Source: Candidatus Omnitrophica bacterium CG07_land_8_20_14_0_80_50_8 (GTDB lineage Bacteria; Omnitrophota; Gorgyraeia; 2-02-FULL-51-18). From it: 7,234 nt of DNA. The stretch spans positions 1 to 7,234 of the forward strand of contig PEWW01000090.1 in the NCBI GenBank assembly GCA_002779345.1. Reading direction: 5' to 3'. The notes beneath the pieces were generated by a model that was not told the origin of the DNA, made no database searches, and saw only the letters and a program-made list of their open reading frames with translations. Within the stretch, counting starts at the first letter, position 1. Every line of letters starts with the position of its first letter. A program made the position numbers and the translations under genes. Below, piece after piece: positions 1 to 6,594 of this stretch.

Positions 1-599
1 TGCACCCGCTGACTCACGTGCCGGACCATGTTATCTCTCAAATAATCAAAACCAAATTCATTGTTGGTCCCATAGGTCACGTCGCTGGCATAGGCCCGCT
101 GACGCTCCTCCTGAGAGGAGTTGTGCTGAATAGTGTCAATCGTCAGACCCAAAAACTCGTAAATAGGGCCCATCCATTCGCGGTCGCGTTTGGCTAAGTA
201 ATCGTTGACGGTCACCACATGCACGCCTTTGCCGGTGAGCGCATTGAGATAAACCGCCAATGTCGCGACAAGCGTTTTTCCTTCGCCCGTCGCCATTTCC
301 GCGATTTTTCCGCGGTGAAGGGCCATGCCCCCGATCAGTTGAACATCAAAATGCCGCATGTTGAGGATGCGCTTGCCTGTTTCACGAACCACCGCGAACG
401 CCTCCGGCAACAAGGCGTCTAGTGTCTCGCCATTTTTCAGACGCTCTTTAAAAACGGCTGTCTTTGCCCCAAGCGCGGCATCGGATAGCCGGGAGATCTC
501 AGGTTCAAGACTATTGATCCGCTCGACGGTCGGTGCGAAACGCCGAAGCATGCGGCTATTTTGAGTACCGATCGTTTTTGAAAGGATCCAGTTAAGCAT
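1..599 (-). CDS. secA: Preprotein translocase ATPase SecA, N-terminal part (cut by the window edge)
   Basis: SecA is the cytosolic motor ATPase that pushes unfolded preproteins through the SecYEG channel. The first 199 residues are visible; the rest lies beyond position 1. What is present is the start of nucleotide-binding domain 1. The Walker A loop MATGEGKT sits at residues 102-109, followed by the signature stretches VNDYLAKRD (131-139) and [15 protein letters not shown] (176-190). All are SecA hallmarks at the usual distances from the start. The Walker B motif is expected just beyond the edge. The ATG at 599-597 is chosen because the N-terminus aligns with the family (a short amphipathic helix, then [13 protein letters not shown]). 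It overlaps the last 8 bases of prfB in another frame, and no good Shine-Dalgarno sequence precedes it, so translation is probably coupled to prfB. The identification is secure; downstream integrity cannot be seen. Confidence 0.97.
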   Translation of the reverse strand, partial: MLNWILSKTIGTQNSRMLRRFAPTVERINSLEPEISRLSDAALGAKTAVFKERLKNGETLDALLPEAFAVVRETGKRILNMRHFDVQLIGGMALHRGKIAEMATGEGKTLVATLAVYLNALTGKGVHVVTVNDYLAKRDREWMGPIYEFLGLTIDTIQHNSSQEERQRAYASDVTYGTNNEFGFDYLRDNMVRHVSQRV

Positions 600-1690
600 G
601 TTTTTGTTGTTTCAAATACGCCTCTAAAAATTCCGTCAGGTCGCCGTTTAAAACGCCGGTCGCATCGGACGTCTCACAATCCGTCCGATGATCCTTCACC
701 ATGTTATAGGGATGCAGTACGTAAGAACGTATCTGACTGCCCCAGGCGATTTCCTGCTTTTGTTGATAGCTATCTTGTTGAGTTTCCTGGCGCTTGCTCA
801 TCTCTTTTTCGTAAAGGCGGCTTTTTAAAACCTTTAGCGCCGTGGCCCTGTTCTTGATTTGGGATCTTTCGTTCTGGCATTGAACCACGATGCCCGAAGG
901 TAGATGCGTGATTCGGACCGCCGAGTCAGTGGTATTCACGCCTTGGCCGCCTTTCCCGCCGGAACGAAACACATCGACGCGAAGTTCCTGCTCTTTGACT
1001 TCTATCTTAACGTCTTCTTCTACTTCGGGAATGACCTCGACGGAGGCAAACGACGTGTGCCTGCGTTTATTCGAGTCAAACGGCGAAATGCGCACTAAAC
1101 GATGGACGCCATTTTCGGATTTAAGATAACCGTACGCAAAATCACCCTGGATCAAAACCGTCGTGTTCTTTATGCCCGCCTCTTCTCCCGCAAGCATGTC
1201 GATCATCTCGACTTTGTAACCCTGATCCTCGGACCAGCGATGGTACATTCTTAAAAGCATCGATGCCCAATCGCAGGACTCCGTGCCGCCGGCGCCGGAA
1301 TTAACACTCAAAATCGCGTTGTTGCGATCGTTCGAGCCTCCCAAGAGTTTTTGAAATTCAAGAAGCGCTATTTTTTTTTCAAGCTTTTCGGATTCTCCCT
1401 CGAGGTGTTTTAAACTCTCGGTGTCCTCTCCTTCCACGATCGCCAGGAGCCCTTCCAGCTCACGACGCTCAGACTGCAGGCGTAGATACGGCCCCGATTG
1501 ACTCTTGAGGCGTTTTAGTTCTTGAATAACCGGATTTTTAGCTTCGGAATTTACCCAAAAATCAGGGTTTGAAATTTCCTTTTCCAGAGCCGTGATCCTT
1601 GACTGAATTTTTTCAACGTCAAAGAAACCTCCCTAAGGCATCCAATCTATCCGCGGCGGCCCCCATTTTGTCCGATAACTCTTTTTTCAT
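592..1690 (-). CDS. prfB: Peptide chain release factor 2 (RF2), expressed through a programmed +1 frameshift
   Basis: RF2 reads UAA and UGA stop codons in the ribosomal A site and triggers peptide release. The gene is in two frames. A 23-codon leader starts at ATG 1690-1688 and ends at an in-frame TGA (1621-1619). A +1 slip at CTT then continues in the second frame from GAC 1620-1618 to TAA 594-592. The joined product is 365 residues, the same length as E. coli RF2. After the shift come the NPDFW helix of domain 1, the stop-recognition tripeptide SPF (residues 202-204) and the catalytic GGQ (247-249; its Gln is the known PrmC methylation site). The first non-shifted start candidate, a GTG at 1437, would lose most of domain 1 and is not the true start. 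AGAGGGA lies 8 bases before the ATG. The residue after GGQ is Gly, where I expect His in many homologues. The gene overlaps secA by 8 bases. Confidence 0.96.
1618..1634 (-). promoter_or_regulatory. prfB programmed +1 frameshift site
   Basis: Read on the minus strand, AGGGAGG (1634-1628) is followed by TTT, then CTT TGA C (1624-1618). This is the classic RF2 autoregulation cassette: an internal Shine-Dalgarno-like element three bases before a slippery CUU codon and a UGA stop followed by C. E. coli prfB has the same layout (AGGGGG, TAT, CTT TGA C). When RF2 is scarce, UGA is read slowly, the ribosome slips one base forward from CUU to UUU, and full-length RF2 is made. The reading frame before it is open from the ATG, and the frame after it encodes RF2 without a gap, so it is unlikely to be a sequencing error. 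Confidence 0.95.
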
Positions 1691-1730
1691 ACAATCGTTC
1701 CCTCTTTAATAAAAATTCAATAAACCGTAG

Positions 1731-1739
1731 ATTTTAGCA
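1731..1739 (-). promoter_or_regulatory. Possible extended -10 promoter for prfB-secA
   Basis: The minus strand reads TGCTAAAAT, an extended -10 form (TG, one base, TAAAAT). It lies in the only sizeable gap of the leftward gene set, about 40 bases before the prfB start. No convincing -35 hexamer lies 17 bases upstream; ATGCCG is there. AT-rich sequence could produce this by chance, so it is tentative. If real, it would let prfB and secA be transcribed independently of the upstream murJ-uvrC-TPR genes. Confidence 0.3.
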
Positions 1740-1752
1740 TTGAAACCTTCAA

Positions 1753-1777
1753 CCGGCATACAAAAATTGTTAGCCGG
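1753..1777 (-). other. Imperfect hairpin just after the TPR gene stop codon
   Basis: CCGGC (1753-1757) and GCCGG (1773-1777) can pair. Inside them ACAA (1760-1763) and TTGT (1767-1770) pair around a three-base AAA loop, with a 2x2 internal loop between the two stems. It begins one base past the TPR gene's TGA. There is no T-run after it on the minus strand, so it does not look like an efficient intrinsic terminator. It could be a weak or factor-dependent terminator or an mRNA 3'-end stabiliser, or chance. Confidence 0.3.
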
Positions 1778-1778
1778 C

Positions 1779-3230
1779 TCAAACTCCCGAAAGCTCGCGG
1801 ATAACTCCTTTGGCTGTTTCCACTTTTTTGGCGTATTCGGCGGGAGCTGCCTTGACAAAACGCTTGAGTATGACCACGGCCCGGCGTTCGGACTTAACAT
1901 GATAAAACGCTATTCCAAGATTGTACAAAACGTCCACATTGCCCGGCTGTTTCAAAAGGTATTTTTGATATTCACGAACGGCACTGTTCAAAGAACCTTT
2001 TTCGTCATAAGAAATCCCCAGTCCAAAATGGGCGTCTGAATTATCCGGCTCAAGTATTAACGTTTTTTTAAACTCCTCGATCGCGCCGTCTAAATTTCTC
2101 TGATTATAGCAAGCCAGACCCCGGTTGAAAGATTCCGCGGCTTCTTTCGATGCGTCAGCTTTCTTGGATTCACCAGCCAATCCCTCAAGATCAGCGTGCT
2201 CACGCCTATTGGAGTTCTGCGCCTTTGGAGCCTCGGCAAGCCGCTTGGCTTCCGCCTTGTTCGGGTCCGCGATATGCTCCGGCGTTGCCTCTTTTTTCAC
2301 AGGCTCGTCTTTTTTTGCCTGGGCCGATGGCTTCGTTTTTTCATCTTTCTTTGTCTGGCGGGTCTTTTTTGCTTCCTTATATTTCCTGATCCATTCCGCC
2401 TTATACCTCATGACCTCTAGAAATTTTTTCTCCTGCGGCGTATTCTCGATTTCTTTCTTTTTATCAACCTCTGCGGCCTTTTTCGGCTCGCCAAGCTCCT
2501 TCGCTTCCACAGCCTTCTTTGGCTTTTCTATCTTTTTTGCCTCAACGGCCTGTGTTACGTCCGTATTTTTCTTTGTTTCTCCCGGCTTTTTCGCCTCATC
2601 AAATTTTTTTGTCCCTTCCTCCTTGCGGGGTTTGACCTCCAGAAATTTTTTCTCCTGTTGTGCTGTCTCGATTTCTTTCTTTCTGTCAGCCGCCGCCGTT
2701 TCTCTTTTTCTTATTTCTTTGATCTCTTTATTAGCCGCCGACTTTTGTTCCGCGCTGATCTGGTCTAGATTATCGCGCGCCTGGCTATTCCTGGGCTCGA
2801 TTTTCAACGCTTGTTTATATTCAAGCATCGCATCGCTGATTTGGCCTTGGGCATAAAGCACGTTGCCGAGATTGCAATGGGCGGCAACGGAATTAGGGTC
2901 AAGTTTGATCGCCTCGTTTAGTTCCTCGGTTGCTTCATCCATCAAACTTTTTTGATAAAGTATCACTCCCAAATTGTTATGAGCGTCCGCATCGCCCGGG
3001 CTTAAACGAATCGCCTGCCGATATTCCTCGATCGCCTCATCCAAAAAACCACGGTCAAACAACCCATTGGCCAAATTATAATGCGCGGACTCATCGGCGG
3101 GGTTAATTTTTACGGTTTCTTGCAAAACCTTGAGCGATTTTCCACCGGCACCGGCAGACGGCAAAGAACTTAGAAAAAAACAGAGGGTCAGCCCGATCAC
3201 TATGCTTCCGGATTTTGTACTACATGGCAT
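1779..3230 (-). CDS. Exported TPR-repeat protein with a Lys/Glu-rich repetitive linker, function unknown
   Basis: I do not recognise a named family. The 483-residue product starts with a probable Sec signal peptide: a Lys at position 6, hydrophobic core 10-22, and small residues SAGAGG at 25-30 as a likely cleavage zone. There is no good lipobox at Cys17. Three TPR units follow at about 47-148, each with the ALKIEP-type ending. A charged, Lys/Glu/Ala-rich linker spans about 160-360 and is probably helical or disordered. Three more TPR-like units lie at about 363-464. TPR arrays usually bind other proteins, so a periplasmic or envelope scaffold role is plausible but is inference. The linker holds a 38-residue repeat and a shorter 12-residue tandem repeat. 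The ATG at 3230 has GGGAG six bases upstream and overlaps the uvrC end by 11 bases, so it is probably co-translated with uvrC. It is less conserved in type than its housekeeping neighbours. Confidence 0.85.
   Translation of the reverse strand: MPCSTKSGSIVIGLTLCFFLSSLPSAGAGGKSLKVLQETVKINPADESAHYNLANGLFDRGFLDEAIEEYRQAIRLSPGDADAHNNLGVILYQKSLMDEATEELNEAIKLDPNSVAAHCNLGNVLYAQGQISDAMLEYKQALKIEPRNSQARDNLDQISAEQKSAANKEIKEIRKRETAAADRKKEIETAQQEKKFLEVKPRKEEGTKKFDEAKKPGETKKNTDVTQAVEAKKIEKPKKAVEAKELGEPKKAAEVDKKKEIENTPQEKKFLEVMRYKAEWIRKYKEAKKTRQTKKDEKTKPSAQAKKDEPVKKEATPEHIADPNKAEAKRLAEAPKAQNSNRREHADLEGLAGESKKADASKEAAESFNRGLACYNQRNLDGAIEEFKKTLILEPDNSDAHFGLGISYDEKGSLNSAVREYQKYLLKQPGNVDVLYNLGIAFYHVKSERRAVVILKRFVKAAPAEYAKKVETAKGVIRELSGV
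2346..2681 (-). repeat. Intragenic direct repeat in the TPR protein linker (two copies 222 bases apart)
   Basis: Protein residues 184-221 and 258-295 resemble each other at a constant offset of 74 residues. Both share KKEIE, QEKKFLEV, EAKK and TKK in register. In DNA the copies are at 2568-2681 and 2346-2459. The part beginning at 2634 and at 2412 is still nearly identical for the first 24 bases (one mismatch). It then diverges for about 8 bases and matches again for 16. Between the copies, AVEAKKIEKPKK (228-239) and AVEAKELGEPKK (240-251) form a 12-residue tandem repeat. This indicates in-frame duplication within the linker. Confidence 0.8.
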
Positions 3231-4644
3231 GAGTAGCTCCCAAAATATTCCCGGCGGTTTTTTTGCTTAACCCCAGCTCCGTCATCAACTGATTTTCCGA
3301 GCGTGTCTTGATCGCGGCTATTGTACCAAATTTTTTAAGAAGTTTCGTAATTGTTTTTGATCCGAGACCCGGAATTTGTTCCAGGCGCGATGTGAGCGCC
3401 TCTTTTTTATGAAGCGCCCGATGATAGGTGATCGCGAAACGGTGCGCCTCGTCGCGCAGCCGTTGGATCAACTGCAAAATCGGAGAGCTCTGAGGAAGTA
3501 TACGCGGATGGTCCCTTTCCGGTGTGAAAATATACTCGTGCTGTTTGGCGATGGACACAAGCGGCAAATTCCCCAAGTTAAGTTTTTCAAACTCGCCTTT
3601 GGCGGCACTCAGATGCCCTTTTCCGCCGTCGATCAAAACCAGGTCAGGCAGTGCCTCTTTTTCGTTCAGCACTCGGGTATAACGCCGCCTGATCACCTCA
3701 CGCATCATCCGGTAATCATCGATCCCTTCGACCGTTTTGATGCGAAATTTCCGGTAGGCCCTGCGGAGAGGTTTGCCGTTTTCAAAAACCACCATCGACC
3801 CGACCGCGTCCGTGCCCGAAATATTCGAGATGTCGAACCCCTCTATTCTAACCGGCAAGCGCGGTAAAGACAACTCCCGGCGCAATAATTCGAGCACCTC
3901 CAGGTCCGCCTTTGCCGGCCGCGCCACTTTCGGCACTTCGGACAACGCCTTGATTTCTTCGAAAATATTTCCCGCTTGTTCATATTCTCTTTTTGCCGAA
4001 TGTGCTTTCATTCGTTTGATCAAACTTTTGACCAACACGTCCCTGCGCCCCTTCAAAAAAAACTCAAGCTCTTTCACGATTTGGCCGTAGGATGCGGCCC
4101 CGCCGGCGCCGACGCACGGTCCGCAACATTGGCGAATGTGGTATCTCAGGCACACTTTTCGGGGAATATGACTGCAAGTACGCATAGGAAATAGCCCGCG
4201 AAGCATTGAAAGCGCCTGCCTCAACAGCCGGGGGTTGGTATACGGACCGAAGTATTTTCCGCCGTCGGGCGTGCGGCGGCGGACTATGAGAAGACGCGGA
4301 AACTCCTCGTTCGTGATCTTTAAGAACGGGTAACTTTTGTCATCTTTTAAGATCTGATTGTATTTTGGCTGGTTTTCTTTGACAAAGGCCGCTTCCAGTA
4401 AAAGCGCCTCCGCCTCGGAAGGCGTGTGAATAAAATCAATCGCACGCACCTCGCCAAGCATTCGCCCTTCCTTGGAAAAAATTTCTCCCAAACACCTGAA
4501 ATGAGACATCACTCTTTTTTTTATCGAAAGCGCCTTGCCGATATAAATGGGAACCTTGTCTCGGTTCTTAAAAAGATAAATACCGGGGGACTCCGGGAGT
4601 TCACGGATCCTTTTCTTTAAATCATCGGGGATGTTTGACTTCAT
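3220..4644 (-). CDS. uvrC: UvrABC excinuclease subunit C, internally shortened form
   Basis: UvrC makes both incisions around a lesion in nucleotide excision repair, acting on the UvrB-DNA complex. With the start chosen here (474 residues) the order is as follows. The GIY-YIG nuclease comes first (GIY 21-23, YIG 34-36, Arg44, Glu79). A four-Cys cluster follows (157, 165, 173, 177), matching the Cys proposed to bind Fe-S in E. coli. Then a UVR motif at about 202-236, an RNase H-like nuclease, and tandem helix-hairpin-helix at about 418-467. The nuclease residues equivalent to E. coli D399, D438, D466 and H538 are all present as D271, D310, D339 and H401. E. coli UvrC has 610 residues; the difference is mostly a missing 120-130 residues between the UVR motif and the RNase H-like domain. 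The ATG at 4644 overlaps the murJ stop as ATGA and has a well-placed SD. An ATG at 4665 would add 7 residues but has poor spacing. The TAG stop lies inside the TPR gene. Confidence 0.95.
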   Translation of the reverse strand: MKSNIPDDLKKRIRELPESPGIYLFKNRDKVPIYIGKALSIKKRVMSHFRCLGEIFSKEGRMLGEVRAIDFIHTPSEAEALLLEAAFVKENQPKYNQILKDDKSYPFLKITNEEFPRLLIVRRRTPDGGKYFGPYTNPRLLRQALSMLRGLFPMRTCSHIPRKVCLRYHIRQCCGPCVGAGGAASYGQIVKELEFFLKGRRDVLVKSLIKRMKAHSAKREYEQAGNIFEEIKALSEVPKVARPAKADLEVLELLRRELSLPRLPVRIEGFDISNISGTDAVGSMVVFENGKPLRRAYRKFRIKTVEGIDDYRMMREVIRRRYTRVLNEKEALPDLVLIDGGKGHLSAAKGEFEKLNLGNLPLVSIAKQHEYIFTPERDHPRILPQSSPILQLIQRLRDEAHRFAITYHRALHKKEALTSRLEQIPGLGSKTITKLLKKFGTIAAIKTRSENQLMTELGLSKKTAGNILGATHAM

Positions 4645-6200
4645 GAGCACGGCCCTCTCAGCCATTCCCTCATTTCCTCAACCCCGACGATCCAAACGAC
4701 CAACACATAAAGTCCGATGCCGGACAAGATCCCTAACACGAGGTAGAGGGCCTGCCAAGGCAGCGGACTTAAGCGCTGAGGCCCCAACACGCCTTGGTTG
4801 TAAAAAAATACCGCTGCACCCATGAGCACGGAGGCAGAGAATATTTTGATAAAACTTGATACGATTTGAAGACCTCCCAGAGGCCCAATCTTTTTTCTGA
4901 GCGCATAATAAAGAATGCCCGCGTTCACCGTCGCCGAAAGGCTTGAAGCCAGCGCCAAGCCTCCTATTTTTAAGCGGCTCATAAAAAGAAGGCTTAAAGC
5001 AATATTCACGGTCACAGAAAACATCATCGTTTTCACCGGCGTTCGGGTGTCTTGCATCGCATAAAAAGCGTTCACGAGAATTTTAATGAAACAGCAGGAT
5101 AAAAGGCCGAAGGCGTAAAAAAATAACGCGTTCGCGGTGATCGCGGTGGAATAAGCGTTGAAATGGCCGTGCTCAAAAATGATCCGCACGATCGGCCTTG
5201 CTAAAACCACCAAGCCCACGGAGGCCGGCAGTACGACCAGCATCAACGATCGAAGCGCCAGCGAGAGCGTTTCTTTGAACTTTTTCATATCGCCTTGAAC
5301 GATCTGCGTCGCGAAGGTCGGTAAAATCGCCTGGGCCAGCGCGACCCCGAATATCGCCAACGGCAGTTGAAAAAGACGGTTGGAATAGTAGAGTGCCGAC
5401 TGCCCCCCTGCGCCCACGATGCTTTCAAAAGAGGCCAGGATCGAATCGACAAATACATTGATTTGATACAAGGCCGAGCCCAATGCCCGCGGAAGCAGAA
5501 GCCGGCCTATCTTTTTGATCGCGCTTGAGCCAAAAACCGGCGCTTGAATCCGGAAACCCCGTTTGTAAAGCGCCGGCAGTTGGCAACCCAGCTGTAAAAC
5601 GCCTCCTGCCAATACGCCGACAACGAGCGCCATGGGGCCATAGGCGCGCTCAAAAAAATATCCCGAGACGATCATCGAAAGGTTTAAAAAAATCGGCCCT
5701 AAAGAAGACGTGGTAAATTCCTTTAATGAATTCAACACTCCCATCGCGAAAGCGGATAAGCCGATCAAAAAAACATAAGGAAAAATAACTTGCGTCAGAT
5801 GTACCGCCAGAGGAAATTTTTCGGGATCCGAGGAATGAACAAACCCCGGCGCGATGAGGCCCACGATTTGGGGGCTGAAAATGATCCCCAGGATCGAAAG
5901 CACCGCAAGCACGGCTGCCATGATGATAAAAAGCGTCGAGGCAAGACCCCAAAATTCCTCTTTTTTTTTCTCATGGCATTCGGTGAGCACGGGAACAAAC
6001 GCCGCGTTCGCGGCCCCTTCACCGACGACGTCACGCAAGAGATTGGGTATTTTAAAACTCACGATAAACGCTTCGGCGCCCAGGCCGGTTCCGAAAGCGG
6101 TCGCGATCACAAGATCCCTTACAAAACCAAGCACGCGGCTTATGCCGGTCAGAGCACCGAGGATTCCCGCTGATTTGGCTAAAACACGATGGGTTGACAT
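4641..6200 (-). CDS. murJ: Lipid II flippase MurJ (MviN family)
   Basis: MurJ flips the peptidoglycan precursor lipid II across the inner membrane. The 519-residue length is close to E. coli MurJ (511). The N-terminal signature is clear: SRVLGFVRD at 21-29 and KIPNLLRD at 50-57, then EGA and AFVPVL. The charged residues known to matter in E. coli (R18, R24, R52/53, R270) have counterparts at R22, R28, R56 and R275 (in YYSNRLFQLP). Hydrophobic segments run through the whole protein, for example about 86-110, 134-156, 168-183, 188-207 and near the C-terminus, consistent with the family's 14 transmembrane helices. The ATG at 6200 fits the family N-terminus but has no clear SD and lies inside the -35 box of the divergent rpsT promoter. 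Its TGA overlaps the chosen uvrC ATG by 4 bases, so it heads the leftward operon. Confidence 0.96.
   Translation of the reverse strand: MSTHRVLAKSAGILGALTGISRVLGFVRDLVIATAFGTGLGAEAFIVSFKIPNLLRDVVGEGAANAAFVPVLTECHEKKKEEFWGLASTLFIIMAAVLAVLSILGIIFSPQIVGLIAPGFVHSSDPEKFPLAVHLTQVIFPYVFLIGLSAFAMGVLNSLKEFTTSSLGPIFLNLSMIVSGYFFERAYGPMALVVGVLAGGVLQLGCQLPALYKRGFRIQAPVFGSSAIKKIGRLLLPRALGSALYQINVFVDSILASFESIVGAGGQSALYYSNRLFQLPLAIFGVALAQAILPTFATQIVQGDMKKFKETLSLALRSLMLVVLPASVGLVVLARPIVRIIFEHGHFNAYSTAITANALFFYAFGLLSCCFIKILVNAFYAMQDTRTPVKTMMFSVTVNIALSLLFMSRLKIGGLALASSLSATVNAGILYYALRKKIGPLGGLQIVSSFIKIFSASVLMGAAVFFYNQGVLGPQRLSPLPWQALYLVLGILSGIGLYVLVVWIVGVEEMREWLRGPCS
4653..4659 (-). promoter_or_regulatory. Ribosome binding site deciding the uvrC start
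   Basis: The minus strand reads GAGAGGG, eight bases before the ATG at 4644-4642. For the upstream ATG at 4665, the nearest purine-rich element (GAGGG) is only one or two bases away, too close to work well. Together with the ATGA stop-start overlap with murJ, this favours the 4644 start. Confidence 0.6.
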
Positions 6201-6222
6201 AAAACGCTATTTTCTGTAGAAT
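6194..6222 (+). promoter_or_regulatory. Sigma70-type promoter for rpsT
   Basis: TTGACA (6194-6199), a perfect -35, is followed after 17 bases by TAGAAT (6217-6222), one mismatch from the -10 consensus. Transcription would start near 6229, giving a leader of about 40 bases before the rpsT ATG. This strength suits a ribosomal protein gene. The -35 box overlaps the first codons of murJ on the other strand. Confidence 0.8.
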
Positions 6223-6245
6223 ACGGCGTTTGGATTAAACAACAA
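6218..6245 (-). promoter_or_regulatory. Possible divergent promoter for murJ
   Basis: On the minus strand TTGTTG (6245-6240) and TATTCT (6223-6218) are 16 bases apart. Both are imperfect. The -10 overlaps the rpsT -10 on the opposite strand almost completely. The predicted start near 6211 would leave a murJ leader of only about 10 bases, consistent with the absence of a Shine-Dalgarno sequence. The call is tentative; the main murJ promoter could instead lie further right, within rpsT. Confidence 0.35.
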
Positions 6246-6270
6246 ACCGCCTTTTAAATTTAAGGATGCT

Positions 6271-6555
6271 ATGGCACATCGAAGATCGTCATTAAAAAAA
6301 ATCCGCGTCGACAAACGGCGCCGCGCCGTCAACGTACGGATCCTCTCAGAGCTTAAAACCGCCGCGCGCAAAGTCACGTGCCTCCTAGTAGAAAAGAAAG
6401 CCGATGAGGCCGCTAAAGAGTCGAGACGGTTGTTTTCTAAACTGGACAAAGCAGTCAAAAAAGGCGTCCTCCACAAGAACCTGGCTTCACGCCAGAAATC
6501 ACGGATCAGCCTTAAGATCAATGCGTTGACGCTTCAAAGTCCAAAAATCAAATAA
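6271..6555 (+). CDS. rpsT: 30S ribosomal protein S20
   Basis: S20 is a primary 16S rRNA-binding protein of the small subunit body. The 94-residue, strongly basic product has the family pattern: MAHRRSSLKKIR at the N-terminus (usually MANIKSAKKRIR), SELKTAARKV at about 26-35, and KLDKAVKKGVLHKNLASRQKSR at about 57-78 (written here as one family block; KGVLHKN is the most diagnostic part). It is a little longer than E. coli S20 (87), with a short extra C-terminal tail. AAGGA (6262-6266) lies four bases before the ATG, tight but usable. It has its own strong promoter just upstream and is the only plus-strand gene in the window, transcribed towards holA. Confidence 0.95.
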   Translation: MAHRRSSLKKIRVDKRRRAVNVRILSELKTAARKVTCLLVEKKADEAAKESRRLFSKLDKAVKKGVLHKNLASRQKSRISLKINALTLQSPKIK

Positions 6556-6559
6556 AAAA

Positions 6560-6594
6560 ATTCCCGAGGCTCTTCTCTTAAGCTCAAGAGTCTA
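6560..6594 (-). terminator. Possible terminator in the rpsT-holA convergent gap
   Basis: GGCTCTT and AAGAGTC can form a seven-pair stem (one G-T pair) around an 11-base loop. A second CTCTT gives an alternative stem. Read leftward after holA, the stem is followed about seven bases later by a run of T (TTTTTTTA). Read rightward after rpsT there is no T-run. It therefore looks more like a holA terminator than an rpsT one, but the spacing from stem to T-run is not ideal. Confidence 0.35.

Noticed and set aside
592..1437. RF2 as a 281-residue protein starting at GTG 1437
   Set aside because: The frame continues upstream with clear RF2 domain 1 sequence and joins the leader at the frameshift site, so this start is an artefact of ignoring the shift.
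1706..1900. A 64-residue minus-strand open frame between the TPR gene and prfB
   Set aside because: It mostly overlaps the TPR gene 3' end in another frame, and the start has no ribosome binding site.
2125..2856. A 243-residue plus-strand open frame rich in Ser, Phe and Ala
   Set aside because: It lies fully antisense to the TPR protein linker. The Lys/Glu codons (AAA, GAA) read backwards give Phe and Ser codons and few stops, so the frame is a composition artefact.
3376..3867. A 163-residue plus-strand open frame
   Set aside because: It is antisense to the uvrC nuclease domain, has no domain pattern and no ribosome binding site, and the minus-strand gene is certain.
5790..6219. Two overlapping plus-strand open frames of 127 and 121 residues
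   Set aside because: Both are antisense to the conserved N-terminal half of murJ and encode no recognisable protein.
6207..6521. A 104-residue minus-strand open frame upstream of murJ
   Set aside because: It is antisense to rpsT, whose identity is secure, and has no family features.
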